A stretch of DNA of 10,169 nucleotides, from NCBI GenBank assembly GCA_036939355.1, contig JALLAP010001325.1, positions 1 to 10,169 on the forward strand. The letters run 5' to 3'. The notes under the pieces are model-generated. The model saw nothing but the letters and a program-made list of their open reading frames with translations. It did not search any database and had not been told where the DNA came from. Source of the stretch: Thalassiosira profunda. Taxonomy: Eukaryota; Bacillariophyta; Thalassiosirophyceae; Thalassiosirales; Thalassiosiraceae. A program made the translations under genes and the position numbers. This document shows, piece by piece, positions 1 to 6,756 of this stretch; position 1 is the stretch's first letter; each line of letters begins with the position of its first letter.

Positions 1-1146
1 CACGTACAAGGCGCCGTGGACGGTGTTCTCCCTCGCGTGGAGCAATCGGTGCGTTCGTGTTTCCTGTCGCTCTCATCATTGCAGGGCTCGTATCATTCAG
101 TTGTTCTTTGCAGAAGTGCTCACATCGCGTGCCTGTTTTGCAACTTCTGTATTCTGTGCAGGATCGAGAACAACTCTCAATTCCGCCTCGCCATCGGGTC
201 CTACATCGAGCAGTACACCAACGCCGTGCAGGTGCTCAAAACGCGGTACCAGCTCCCCACTCCGACCTCGGAATATCCGGCGATGCAGCTTTACAGCGCC
301 TGCGAGATCGAACACCCTTATCCCTGCACCAAAATCCTGTGGAGCCCGGAGGGCAATGGCGCCGCGGCCGGCAATTTCGGCGGGAGGGATTTGCTGGCCA
401 CCACGGGCGATTATCTGCGGCTGTGGAGCGTCTCAGATGATGGAACAGGCGAGGGCACGCTGTCGCACAAGCGGGAGGGATTGCTCATCAACAACAACCG
501 GAACAGCGAGTACTGCTCGCCCCTGACGTCGTTCGATTGGAACGAGGTCGATCCGTCGATGATTGTGACGAGCAGCATCGACACCACCTGCACCGTCTGG
601 GACATTAACACGCAGGCGGTGAAGACGCAGGTGATTGCGCACGACAAGGAGGTGTTCGACCTGGCCTTCAACAAGGGGACCGATGTGTTTGCCAGCGTGG
701 GCGCCGATGGGTCGGTGCGGCTGTTCGACCTGCGCAACCTGGAACACTCCACCATCCTCTACGAGACGCCCAACCTCGAACCCCTGCTGCGATTGGAGTG
801 GAACAAGCAGGATACGAATTACCTCGCGACGTTCCAGGTGGATTCCCAGGAGACGTTCATTCTGGACATCCGCCAGCCGGCCGTCCCCATCACGGTCTTG
901 GGCGGGCACGCCGGGTGCGTCAACGCCGTGGCGTGGGCGCCCCACAGCTCGTGCCACATTTGCACGGCCGCGGACGATTCGCACGCGCTGATTTGGGACC
1001 TGAGCCAGATGAGCAAGCGGCCGGTGGAGGACCCGATATTGGCGTACAATGCCGAGGGAGAGGTGAACAATCTGCAGTGGAGCAAGAGCCAGCCGGACTG
1101 GGTCAGTATCGCCTTCACGGAACACCTGCAGATACTGAGGGTGTAA
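1..1146 (+). CDS. WD40 scaffold protein of the DCAF7/WDR68/TTG1 (AN11) family, 5'-partial, two exons
   Basis: Visible coding parts are 1-48 and 162-1146; the start codon lies left of the window. Exon 1 reads TYKAPWTVFSLAWSN, matching the N-terminal APWTV..W segment of the family. Exon 2 carries family-diagnostic blocks: HPYPCTK, GDYLRLW, PLTSFDWNEVDP, SSIDTTCTVWD, IAHDKEV, FASVGADGSVRLFDLR, LEHSTI, WNKQD, WAPHSSCHICTAADD, DPILAYNAEGEVNN, and the C-terminal LQILRV. Family members fold as one WD40 propeller and act as scaffolds: DCAF7 binds DYRK/HIPK kinases and CUL4-DDB1, and plant TTG1/AN11 bridges MYB and bHLH factors. The linker before KTQVIAHD is short, as in plant members, rather than extended as in vertebrates. 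The C-terminus is complete and the gene converges with the LRR gene on the other strand. The family call is secure; the partners in this organism are unknown. Confidence 0.95.
   Translation, partial: HVQGAVDGVLPRVEQSVRSCFLSLSSLQGSYHSVVLCRSAHIACLFCNFCILCRIENNSQFRLAIGSYIEQYTNAVQVLKTRYQLPTPTSEYPAMQLYSACEIEHPYPCTKILWSPEGNGAAAGNFGGRDLLATTGDYLRLWSVSDDGTGEGTLSHKREGLLINNNRNSEYCSPLTSFDWNEVDPSMIVTSSIDTTCTVWDINTQAVKTQVIAHDKEVFDLAFNKGTDVFASVGADGSVRLFDLRNLEHSTILYETPNLEPLLRLEWNKQDTNYLATFQVDSQETFILDIRQPAVPITVLGGHAGCVNAVAWAPHSSCHICTAADDSHALIWDLSQMSKRPVEDPILAYNAEGEVNNLQWSKSQPDWVSIAFTEHLQILRV
49..161 (+). other. Intron in the WD40 gene
   Basis: A GT at 49-50 and an AG at 160-161 bound 113 nt whose removal joins exon 1 to exon 2 in phase (split Arg codon cg|g) and restores the family order APWTV..W to FRLAIGS. 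Earlier AGs preceded by pyrimidines (near 84 and 112) would also be possible acceptors, but they add residues with no family match. The GT is followed by a non-consensus GCG rather than AAG. Confidence 0.8.
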
Positions 1147-1371
1147 GAAGAGGAGAGGAGGAGGGCGACCGATCGAAAGGCAGGTCAGAATAGCTTGGTC
1201 AAATGAGAGCCTGTTCGAGCTGGTACACCTCAATCGCGTTTTGGAAGGCGATTGTTGGCTTGTGTTGATGTAGATCATACCTAATGATTGTAATACTGTA
1301 GTTGCATAATCGAAGAAGCAACTCCAATTACCATTGATTGGCTTGCGGTTGGTACCAACACCATTCGGTCA
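1147..1371. other. Convergent 3' region between the WD40 and LRR genes
   Basis: This 225-nt gap holds the 3' UTRs of two convergent genes. No canonical AATAAA is present. A GTAGTTGCATAA stretch around 1298-1309 lies about 150 nt after the WD40 stop and resembles a sequence found at a similar distance after both dehydratase stops. No gene is visible. Confidence 0.5.
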
Positions 1372-2976
1372 TCAACGTGCCAGCGAAGCAATCTCCCTCC
1401 TCATCTTCTTCGCCGTCGGCCCAACATTTTGCACGTGTTGGCGTATGAGTTCAGCGTCGGATAATGGAGGACTCTTGTCCAGCAAAGGAAGGCCCCACCG
1501 TTTCAGGACCTGAAACAGTACGGTCAGCTGCAGCCTCTTCCCACAAGCAGATGCATCTGTAAACGATTTGACGAAGTCGTTGTAAGCCGCCTCATCGCCA
1601 TCTTCTTCGAACGCTTCGTCCAACTCTTCCAGCTCCGAATCGTATCCGTCATACGACTCATCTGACTCTACTGACAATGCGTCAAATTCATCCTTTTCGT
1701 CCGCTGGCGGACTGACGCTGGCAATCAAGCTCCTCGCCAATCCACTCAATCCACCAACGATCGGCTGGCCACTTGAGAATCCTTCAGCAGGCTCAACCTC
1801 CATCGCTGATACTTGAGCAGTGCATTCCGACACTTGAGCAATGTATGCCAAGATGTCAGGGATCAACTTTCGGCGCTGAAAATCCCCGACCTCAGTGCGG
1901 CTCCCCTCGCCCTTCCTTGCATACAAATATGAGAGAATTTTCAGCCTGCGATTGTCCTTGGGGCAGGAGCTCTGGTTGAGAACGTCGAACAAGGTCTCAA
2001 GCGGGCAGGGATCGATGCTGCTGACAACTTTCACGGAGCAGGTGTGGTTGCACCTAGCGATAGAGTCCAAGCCACCCAATCGACACATGGCCCCGTCTCT
2101 GCCAGGTGTCTGCGTGAATGCAGTTGCACTGAGCAGTGCTCTGCGCAGAACCGTCCTGCCCGCAACAGAAATCCCTTGCGTCTTCCCCGCCAAATTCAGC
2201 ACGCGGAGCTTCGTATTGAAGGCCAGAGACAATGCAATCTTCTTAGCATCCGCATCGGTGATTTTCACTCTGCCAAGATCAAGATATTCCAGATCATAGT
2301 TCTTCTGCAAAAACCGAGAGATGATGTCGCCCCCCTCGTCACCAATAGTAGAGCTGCGGAGGTTGAGGTACTTCAGAGATCTGGACGATCGTAAAATGCG
2401 TCCGAGCATTGGTTGATTCTCGTGAAATCGCATTCCCACGTGCAGCTCCTCCAAGGATGGATGATTTTCCACCGCTCGAAGCATGCCGCCGTCCCAACAG
2501 AAGCCCCATTTGAAAGCGAGTCGTCTGATGCTCGAGTTCTCGCCAAGCACGCTGGTGATAAACGGGGGCAATAGCAAATTGGTGGGACTGTCGTTTGGGC
2601 GCAGGGAAAACTCCAGAGAGTGGATATTCCTCGAGGCCATCGCGGACTGCAGCATCTCGAGCATCACCGTCGGCAACTTGACATGGAGAAACGTCCAAAT
2701 TTGGTTCTCTGGATTCGAGGAAGCGATGTCCTCCTCCAGGTAACCCTTCCAGTGCGGCAACACGGCCTCCTCCATCTCGTCCGACACCTCAAAGTCGATT
2801 CTGTATTCGCCGGCAAAGTCTTCTCGTTGGAAGGCGGCCGCGTCGCACTTCAGCGCGGCGATAACGTCCTCCGCAGATGCGAAGACGCGGGGGCGGGGAG
2901 GACCGGCGCTTCGGCGGGTAACCATTCTCGGGGCGACGGCCGCCCCTTGAAGGTCAATTTGCATCAACCTGGGCAT
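1372..2976 (-). CDS. Leucine-rich-repeat protein with acidic C-terminal segment (ochrophyte type, function unknown)
   Basis: The intronless frame encodes 534 residues. LRR-like units of the ribonuclease-inhibitor kind occupy about residues 118-265, clearest at LKYLNLRSSTIGDEGG (201-216), LEYLDLGRVKITDADAKKIA (229-248) and LRVLNLAG (257-264). They are followed by a Cys/His patch, RCNHTC (308-313), and by an NRRLKILSYLYARKG block (342-356). Blocks of this kind (Asn-His-Thr-Cys, then an Arg-rich KI helix) recur, as I recall, in large LRR families of diatoms and related algae. Residues 426-465 are strongly acidic with a Tyr/Ser-Asp run, and the C-terminus is basic. There is no signal peptide or membrane segment, so a nuclear or cytosolic location is likely. 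The start at 2976 is the first ATG of the frame; Met5 or Met18 could also be used. An imperfect internal duplication, AQVSECT/AQVSAME, lies at residues 380-393. A protein-interaction role is inferred only from the LRR fold. Confidence 0.8.
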   Translation of the reverse strand: MPRLMQIDLQGAAVAPRMVTRRSAGPPRPRVFASAEDVIAALKCDAAAFQREDFAGEYRIDFEVSDEMEEAVLPHWKGYLEEDIASSNPENQIWTFLHVKLPTVMLEMLQSAMASRNIHSLEFSLRPNDSPTNLLLPPFITSVLGENSSIRRLAFKWGFCWDGGMLRAVENHPSLEELHVGMRFHENQPMLGRILRSSRSLKYLNLRSSTIGDEGGDIISRFLQKNYDLEYLDLGRVKITDADAKKIALSLAFNTKLRVLNLAGKTQGISVAGRTVLRRALLSATAFTQTPGRDGAMCRLGGLDSIARCNHTCSVKVVSSIDPCPLETLFDVLNQSSCPKDNRRLKILSYLYARKGEGSRTEVGDFQRRKLIPDILAYIAQVSECTAQVSAMEVEPAEGFSSGQPIVGGLSGLARSLIASVSPPADEKDEFDALSVESDESYDGYDSELEELDEAFEEDGDEAAYNDFVKSFTDASACGKRLQLTVLFQVLKRWGLPLLDKSPPLSDAELIRQHVQNVGPTAKKMRREIASLAR

Positions 2977-3554
2977 TTAGAAGAGGAGCTGGACGGACGA
3001 AGAGAGCAATCAACGCGGGTGGTCCACACAGCGCAATGACGCCAATCTGCGAGCAACTGCACTCGTGTGCGCTCCTCCTCCCAAATACGACGCCTGTTTC
3101 CAAACCGGCGGGTCAGGTGGGACCCCGCTACCCTCAACAGCCTTTCCCGTGGCGCTGGCGCTGTCCGCGTGGCCCCCCAACAACGCGGTGCAGGTGGAGG
3201 GGGGGGGGGGCGGGTTGCTTTTTGCTCTTTGCTCTCTTTGGTCTTCTCTCGCTCGGGGGGGGGCAATGAAGGTAGCGGTAGGATTCTACGTAAGTACGTG
3301 AACTCCGCTTCTTTCCGTCCGCTCCCTCGCTCCATCCCTCTCGCTCCACTCCTTCGCGCCCGCCAGCCGCCAGCGCGCAGCCCACGCCACAACATTCGAC
3401 GAAGATCGACGCTACGCCACGGCACAACCAACGCCATCGCCCAAGCCACCGCCGCCAAGCGCCCCACCTCCCACAGCCGCCGCCAACGCGACGCCACCGC
3501 CGACCTCCGCTCTCTCTCTTTGTAGATTCTCTATTTCTCTATCTCTATCCAACC
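2977..3554. promoter_or_regulatory. Divergent promoter region between the LRR and MBF1 genes
   Basis: This 578-nt space separates two genes that point away from each other. It holds a run of 12 G (3199-3210) and one of 9 G (3255-3263) on the + strand, with a pyrimidine-rich stretch (about 3218-3254) between them, then a consensus 5' splice site at 3290. A long C- and A-rich tract and a CT tract end in TTTGTAG at 3525. No TATA box stands out. Open frames here on both strands are low-complexity GC-driven reading frames without recognisable protein content. Confidence 0.6.
3290..3525 (+). other. Probable 5' leader intron of MBF1
   Basis: The donor AC|GTAAGTACG at 3290 is a near-perfect 5' splice consensus. 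The acceptor at 3524-3525 follows a pure pyrimidine run (CTCTCTCTTTGTAG). The 236-nt segment lies wholly upstream of the MBF1 ATG, so it would be a leader intron placing a short first exon close to the two G-runs. Splicing would keep the ATG at 3266 open into the MBF1 start region. There is no transcript evidence. Confidence 0.5.
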
Positions 3555-4061
3555 ATGCCCAACACTAACATTCAGGGCGGCCAGGACTGGGGGAGTGTGA
3601 ATGTGGGCCGCGCGTCGGCCAATCGGGTTAGTGTCCCCAAATCGGCGGCCGGCGTGTCACGTGCGAAAGCCATGGGGCTTGTGCAAACGGAGAGGAAGTA
3701 CGGCGCCGGGGGGAACGCCTCCGCCCACACCGCTTCGATCAACGCGCGCAAAATCGAGGAGTCCGACGAGCTCAAGCTCAAGAAGGTCGACAAGAGCCTC
3801 AGCAAGGCCATCCAGCAGGCCCGCATGGCGAAGAAGATGACGCAGAAGGACCTGGCGACGAAGATCAACGAGAAGCCGCAGGTCGTCGGGGAGTACGAGA
3901 GCGGGAAGGCAGTGCCGAACGGGCAGCTGATTAGCAAGATGGAAAGGGTGCTGGGGGTGAAGCTCCCCCGGCCGGGGAAGAAGCCCGCCGCGAAGAAGAG
4001 CGCGGCCGCGGGGGCGACGAAGGCCGGTGCGGTGCGGGGAGGGCCGCCCAAGAGGAGGTAG
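3555..4061 (+). CDS. MBF1: Multiprotein bridging factor 1 (transcriptional coactivator)
   Basis: This 168-residue protein fits MBF1 (human EDF1) throughout. The N-terminal MBF1 domain covers about residues 5-72, with GGQDW, the AKAMGLVQTERKYGAGGN block, and a KIEESDELK linker. A Cro/C1-type helix-turn-helix domain spans about 80-136 (LSKAIQQARMAKKMTQKDLA, INEKPQVVGEYESGKAVPN, LISKMERVLGVKLPR). MBF1 links gene-specific bZIP or nuclear-receptor-type activators to TBP, and in yeast it also acts at collided ribosomes to preserve reading frame. The protein exceeds the usual 140-150 residues because of a Lys/Ala/Gly-rich basic tail (141-168). The ATG follows a CT-rich leader and gives the family-typical N-terminus. 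The coding sequence has no intron. The last 54 bases recur exactly at 6703-6756. Confidence 0.97.
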   Translation: MPNTNIQGGQDWGSVNVGRASANRVSVPKSAAGVSRAKAMGLVQTERKYGAGGNASAHTASINARKIEESDELKLKKVDKSLSKAIQQARMAKKMTQKDLATKINEKPQVVGEYESGKAVPNGQLISKMERVLGVKLPRPGKKPAAKKSAAAGATKAGAVRGGPPKRR

Positions 4062-4302
4062 ATTCACTGCAATTATTGATTGTCCTGGAGGTGGGGGAGT
4101 GGATTGGTTTGGGGGAATTTTTCTTCGGTGCTGGCGTTGCAAAGGGGATCAAACAAATCGACCCTCCCCACATTCCGATGGGGCTTTTTCAGACGGGGAG
4201 AGAGTGTTTCTTTGCAATAGACAGAATGTGCAACAACAGGTTCAGAATCACTGAGAGGGGATAGAAGTAATTCCGTCTGGATTGCAATTATCTTGTACAG
4301 AC
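4062..4302. other. Convergent 3' region between MBF1 and the reductase
   Basis: These 241 nt hold the 3' ends of MBF1 (+) and the oxidoreductase (-). Three TTGCAA palindromes occur at 4137, 4212 and 4282. Much of the sequence matches 6757-7110 in patches, such as the GGTGGGGGAGTGGATTGGTT stretch, so this spacer was part of the duplicated or haplotypic segment. No gene is visible. Confidence 0.5.
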
Positions 4303-5253
4303 CTACGCCACATTTGCAGGAACCATTTCGGCAACTGCAGAAGCAATTCTATCGATCACCTCTGTATCAGTCTCCGCCTTGTGATTGAAATACATCTCAA
4401 TACTCACTCTATCATCTGGAACGCCTGCCTTCGCTAGACCGGCCTTGAACTCGGAGACCATCTGGCCATTGCCGATAAGGTGATAGTGGGTATCCTCCAA
4501 GCCGCCCTCAAACTTAGACTCTGTCAAAAGGTTGAGGTTCTCGTTGCTGGAGGAGAGTCTGCCTTGTTCGCCAGTGATGACGGGGCTCCACGAGAACACA
4601 TCAGCGTGCTCCTTCTGCAATTCGTCCAACAGATCTTTGTACACCACCTCAGCTTCAGTGCGGTAGCTGGCGATCAATTCGATTGGAGGGAAGGAATCCT
4701 GCGTCAATGCCTCCTCGATGGCACCAACGCAAGGCCCGATGCCCACGCCCGTTGAAATCAATACCACCCTCTTCGCGGTGGCAGAAATTCCCTCTACAAT
4801 TGGCACGTGGAACTTTCCTCCAAATTGTAGAGGCGTGCCGGGCAAAGCGGTAGAGAATCTTTCGGACTTGGCTCCCACGACTTTGAGCAGAATATCAATG
4901 GAGTTTTCTGTAGATCGGCTGACGGTGTAGGGACCCCGCATCCAGCCTCCGTTCTCTTTGGCGTCCTTGGACGTCTTCGCATCCACATCTTGTGCACTCC
5001 CATCCGATTCAATCTCCAACGCGAGGACGTGCCCTGCCCGATAGTCCACATTGTCTTGCGTGTCGATGTGCAGCATGTAGCTCCCCTCGGCCACCTTCTC
5101 GGCCTGACGCAGCGTCGCCTGGAACTTTTCGTATTGGGGCGCCCCTCCGCCCGCGGCGTGGAGGAGGGTCGGCGGACGGCGGGCGGGATTCCCGGCCGGC
5201 GCGAACGCAGTGGCGCCGCCGAGATACAAAGATAAGGCGAGGAGGAACTTCAT
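4303..5253 (-). CDS. Plastid-targeted FAD/NAD(P)H-dependent oxidoreductase (ferredoxin reductase superfamily)
   Basis: The frame encodes 316 residues. Residues 1-16 form a hydrophobic signal peptide ending GGATA, then FAPAGNPARRPP (17-28). This matches the AxA-FAP motif of bipartite presequences for secondary red plastids, where Phe17 would be the first transit-peptide residue. The FAD domain covers about 43-150 with RGPYTVSR (106-113), the RxY[ST]-type flavin-binding signature. The NAD(P) domain spans about 160-290 with VVLISTGVGIGP (163-174), corresponding to the usual GTGxGxxP loop, and HLIGNGQMVSEFKAGLAKAG (258-277) plus IEMYFN (285-290) near the end. The reaction is inferred as hydride transfer between NAD(P)H and FAD to a one-electron acceptor. 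The acceptor is unknown, and no ferredoxin or cytochrome b5 domain is fused. The GPxG loop usual in the family is replaced by GGKFHVP (145-151). The gene has no intron. Its 3' end exists as two relics nearby. Confidence 0.85.
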   Translation of the reverse strand: MKFLLALSLYLGGATAFAPAGNPARRPPTLLHAAGGGAPQYEKFQATLRQAEKVAEGSYMLHIDTQDNVDYRAGHVLALEIESDGSAQDVDAKTSKDAKENGGWMRGPYTVSRSTENSIDILLKVVGAKSERFSTALPGTPLQFGGKFHVPIVEGISATAKRVVLISTGVGIGPCVGAIEEALTQDSFPPIELIASYRTEAEVVYKDLLDELQKEHADVFSWSPVITGEQGRLSSSNENLNLLTESKFEGGLEDTHYHLIGNGQMVSEFKAGLAKAGVPDDRVSIEMYFNHKAETDTEVIDRIASAVAEMVPANVA

Positions 5254-5718
5254 CTTTCGCCTAGAGGTACCCCCTGCACTACTCCATCGATTGTGGATGG
5301 AGGTGGCACGGTTGTGGCATGTCGCCCTCTCGTCATTGGGAGAGTGTGAGGTGGCGGAGGAGCGAATCCGCTTTTTTCCGCCTCAAAGTTCCCGCCAAAA
5401 TTTTCGACCGCAGAAGCTGGCAGAAGCAGCAGCAGGGAGCAGGAACCCAACAACTCAAGCTTCCTCCTCTTGCGGAGGGCTTTGGTGTTTGATGCAGGTA
5501 TCTTTGCACCCCTCTTCGCAACATAATGCGAAGATCAGTGATCTAGAGAGACGGAGGGTATGTATTGTAAATCCACTGGTTTGCAACTACTCTGACTGTT
5601 CCACAATTGCGGGAGCCCGACTGCAGCAACAATTGAAATTCTATCAACCACCCCTGGATATATGCTACTGTACAACAATGCAAAGGGTGCTGACGTCAAT
5701 CAAACTGCAAGTCTCCAC
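5254..5718. other. Spacer between reductase start and dehydratase copy 1
   Basis: This 465-nt gap carries the promoter of the reductase (reading left) and the 3' region of dehydratase copy 1. Near 5389-5400 lies TTCCCGCCAAAA, an E2F-like match only. A perfect 7-bp inverted repeat (CTTCGCA / TGCGAAG, 6-nt loop) lies at 5514-5533. From about 5541 rightward the sequence matches 7056-7240, and 5601-5659 contains a reductase 3'-end relic. No intact gene is visible. Confidence 0.5.
5601..5659 (-). pseudogene. Relic of the reductase 3' end (copy C)
   Basis: Read on the minus strand this translates to GVVDRIS-IV-AAV, which lines up with the reductase C-terminus EVIDRIASAVAEM. At base level GAATTTCAATTGTTGCTGCA compares with GAATTGCTTCTGCA with small indels. 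No upstream reductase sequence is recognisable, so only about 60 bases of the gene end survive, about 60 nt downstream of the dehydratase stop. Confidence 0.5.
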
Positions 5719-6231
5719 TCAACTCTGACCCGACAGCAATTGAGACTCAAACTCGTCCATCTTGGCGGCCATTTCCAGGTCGTTTGTGGACAAGCCATTG
5801 CAATCGTGCGTCGTCAGCGTCACGTCGACCCGATTGTAGACGTTGAACCACTCCGGATGATGGTTCATCTCCTCCGCCAGCACGGCCACTTTTCCCATGA
5901 ATTCCCACGCTTGGGCAAAGTCGACGAAGTGGTAGGATTTGGAGATGGCGTCGCGGTCCGTCTGTTGCAGCCACCCCATTTCGTCCCCTCCTTTCGAGAG
6001 CAGTTCGTCGAGGGACGTCGATCGTTGCTCGGGCGTGAGCGCTGTCGCGGCCATGCCTCGCTTTTGGACGAAAGTTGATTGCATTTTTGGTGCAGGAGGC
6101 TGCTGATGCCATTTGCGCTGTTGATGCCCGTGAGTAATCAGCGCGGACGACCACCGCCGCGGCTGTGGCGGGGGGAGACGCCGGGAGACCCTGGCTGCTG
6201 CTCCTACTACAGAGGCTGTTCGGGGTGACAT
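5719..6231 (-). CDS. Pterin-4a-carbinolamine dehydratase (PCD/DCoH), copy 1
   Basis: The enzyme dehydrates 4a-hydroxytetrahydrobiopterin, so that the pterin cofactor of aromatic amino acid hydroxylases can be recycled. The start at 6231 (MSPRTA) gives 170 residues; upstream sequence in the frame is not conserved with copy 2. Residues 1-59 are Arg-rich and free of acidic residues, with RRWSS at 25-29, as in a mitochondrial presequence. The catalytic domain begins at about Met60 and contains [20 protein letters not shown] and the family motif [15 protein letters not shown], then [11 protein letters not shown]. The three active-site histidines expected from mammalian PCD correspond to H124, H125 and H142, so the enzyme should be active rather than a RAF2-like degenerate form. 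Met60 has a strong initiation context (GGCATGG) and could give a shorter cytosolic form. The gene is intronless and transcribed away from the truncated membrane-protein gene. Confidence 0.95.
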   Translation of the reverse strand: MSPRTASVVGAAARVSRRLPPPQPRRWSSALITHGHQQRKWHQQPPAPKMQSTFVQKRGMAATALTPEQRSTSLDELLSKGGDEMGWLQQTDRDAISKSYHFVDFAQAWEFMGKVAVLAEEMNHHPEWFNVYNRVDVTLTTHDCNGLSTNDLEMAAKMDEFESQLLSGQS

Positions 6232-6653
6232 CTCTTCTTTGCAGTGTGGAGAAGACGCACAGTGTAGTGGGCTTCTGTCCACAGGGGCGATGTAATGAGG
6301 CTTGTAACAAAGAAGTACTATTTCTATTCATCCCGAGGTATTTTAGTTGTGTGATCATTACATTTGGCCAAAAATGGTGCATGGTAGGATACTATTTTCT
6401 TCTCTGGTAGGAATATTTGCAAAGATCCGGATCGGCTCCGCTCGCAAGACCCCCTCGCAAAAGTTCGACGCCCCACAACGCGGCGGGGCAACTAGTCTTA
6501 CCGTGTGGGACGAAGGCCCCAGCTGCGCCGAGGCACCCATCCTAATCTCTACAGTGGCAGGACGCACGTGGGTAGCAGGAAGCATATGAACCGAGCGGTG
6601 GTTGCAACTAAATTCAGTGGAGTCCCCAGGAGAGACGTGCTGGCCATTGCACC
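6232..6653. promoter_or_regulatory. Divergent promoter between dehydratase copy 1 and the membrane-protein gene start
   Basis: This is a bidirectional intergenic region of about 420 nt, equivalent to 7791-8264. Blocks shared with the second copy stand out against drifted sequence. They are a 53-base island at 6417-6469, GCTGCGCCGAGG around 6527-6538, GGTTGCAACTAAATTCAGTG around 6600-6619, and the sequence abutting the ATG (GTGCTGGCCATTGCACC). TTGCAA occurs at 6417 and 6602. No tRNA or intact gene is visible. Confidence 0.65.
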
Positions 6654-6701
6654 ATGAGAACCCTCGCCCTCCTCCTGCTCTCCGCGGCCGCCACTGGCAC
6701 C
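6654..6701 (+). pseudogene. 5' end of the membrane-protein gene, cut at n6702
   Basis: The ATG at 6654 opens MRTLALLLLSAAATGT, identical to residues 1-15 of the full gene starting at 8265, with one base change (GCC to ACC) in codon 16. The match stops at the undetermined base. The upstream promoter is shared too. It is either a truncated gene fragment or the true start of a gene whose remainder is missing from the assembly. As printed, the frame runs on into out-of-frame MBF1 tail sequence and stops at 6828-6830. Confidence 0.75.
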
Positions 6702-6702
6702 N
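6702..6702. other. Undetermined base at a structural junction
   Basis: The only non-ACGT symbol in the window sits exactly where membrane-protein gene sequence ends and MBF1 3' sequence begins. A single n at a chimeric join suggests an assembly gap or contig join rather than an ordinary low-quality base. Confidence 0.8.
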
Positions 6703-6756
6703 GCGGGGGCGACGAAGGCCGGTGCGGTGCGGGGAGGGCCGCCCAAGAGGAGGTAG
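6703..6756 (+). pseudogene. 3' end of an MBF1 copy (last 54 bases only)
   Basis: Bases 6703-6756 equal 4008-4061, the MBF1 tail through its TAG stop, without a mismatch by eye. Directly after the stop the two copies diverge sharply (AAGGTTGCAATATCC against ATTCACTGCAATTATTG), then share GGTGGGGGAGTGGATTGGTT. Nothing of MBF1 precedes it because the n is adjacent. Perfect identity limited to the coding part argues that a complete MBF1 copy or allele lies in missing sequence. Confidence 0.85.

Larger units (their letters stand above)
5541..6701. repeat. Segmental repeat, copy 1 (dehydratase plus start of membrane-protein gene)
   Basis: This segment aligns collinearly with 7056-8312: ATCTAGAG, TTGTAAATCC..TTTGCAACTAC, a reductase 3' relic, the dehydratase gene, several promoter islands, and the first 48 bases of the membrane-protein gene. 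Identity is near complete in coding parts and patchy with indels elsewhere. It ends abruptly at the undetermined base 6702. Confidence 0.85.

Noticed and set aside
433..1278. A 281-residue minus-strand open frame opposite the WD40 gene
   Set aside because: It is antisense to a clearly conserved WD40 coding sequence, has Arg/Val-rich composition expected from the opposite strand of GC-biased codons, and shows no recognisable domain.
1773..1979. Small plus-strand frame opposite the LRR gene with a repeated LEQC motif
   Set aside because: The repeat is the antisense reading of the AQVSECT/AQVSAME duplication inside the LRR protein; there is no independent support for a gene.
2964..3497. A 177-residue minus-strand frame covering the LRR/MBF1 promoter region
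   Set aside because: Its composition follows the G-runs and low-complexity C/A tracts (Pro, Arg and Lys runs). It overlaps the start of the LRR gene and has no domain or repeat of interest.
5387..5400. E2F-like site TTCCCGCCAAAA upstream of the reductase
   Set aside because: It is a single short match in GC-rich DNA with no paired site, and a plastid redox gene is not an obvious E2F target.
5514..5533. Seven-base perfect inverted repeat with six-base loop, considered as a terminator hairpin
   Set aside because: This is eukaryotic nuclear DNA where such terminators are not used. The stem is short and not kept in the second repeat copy.
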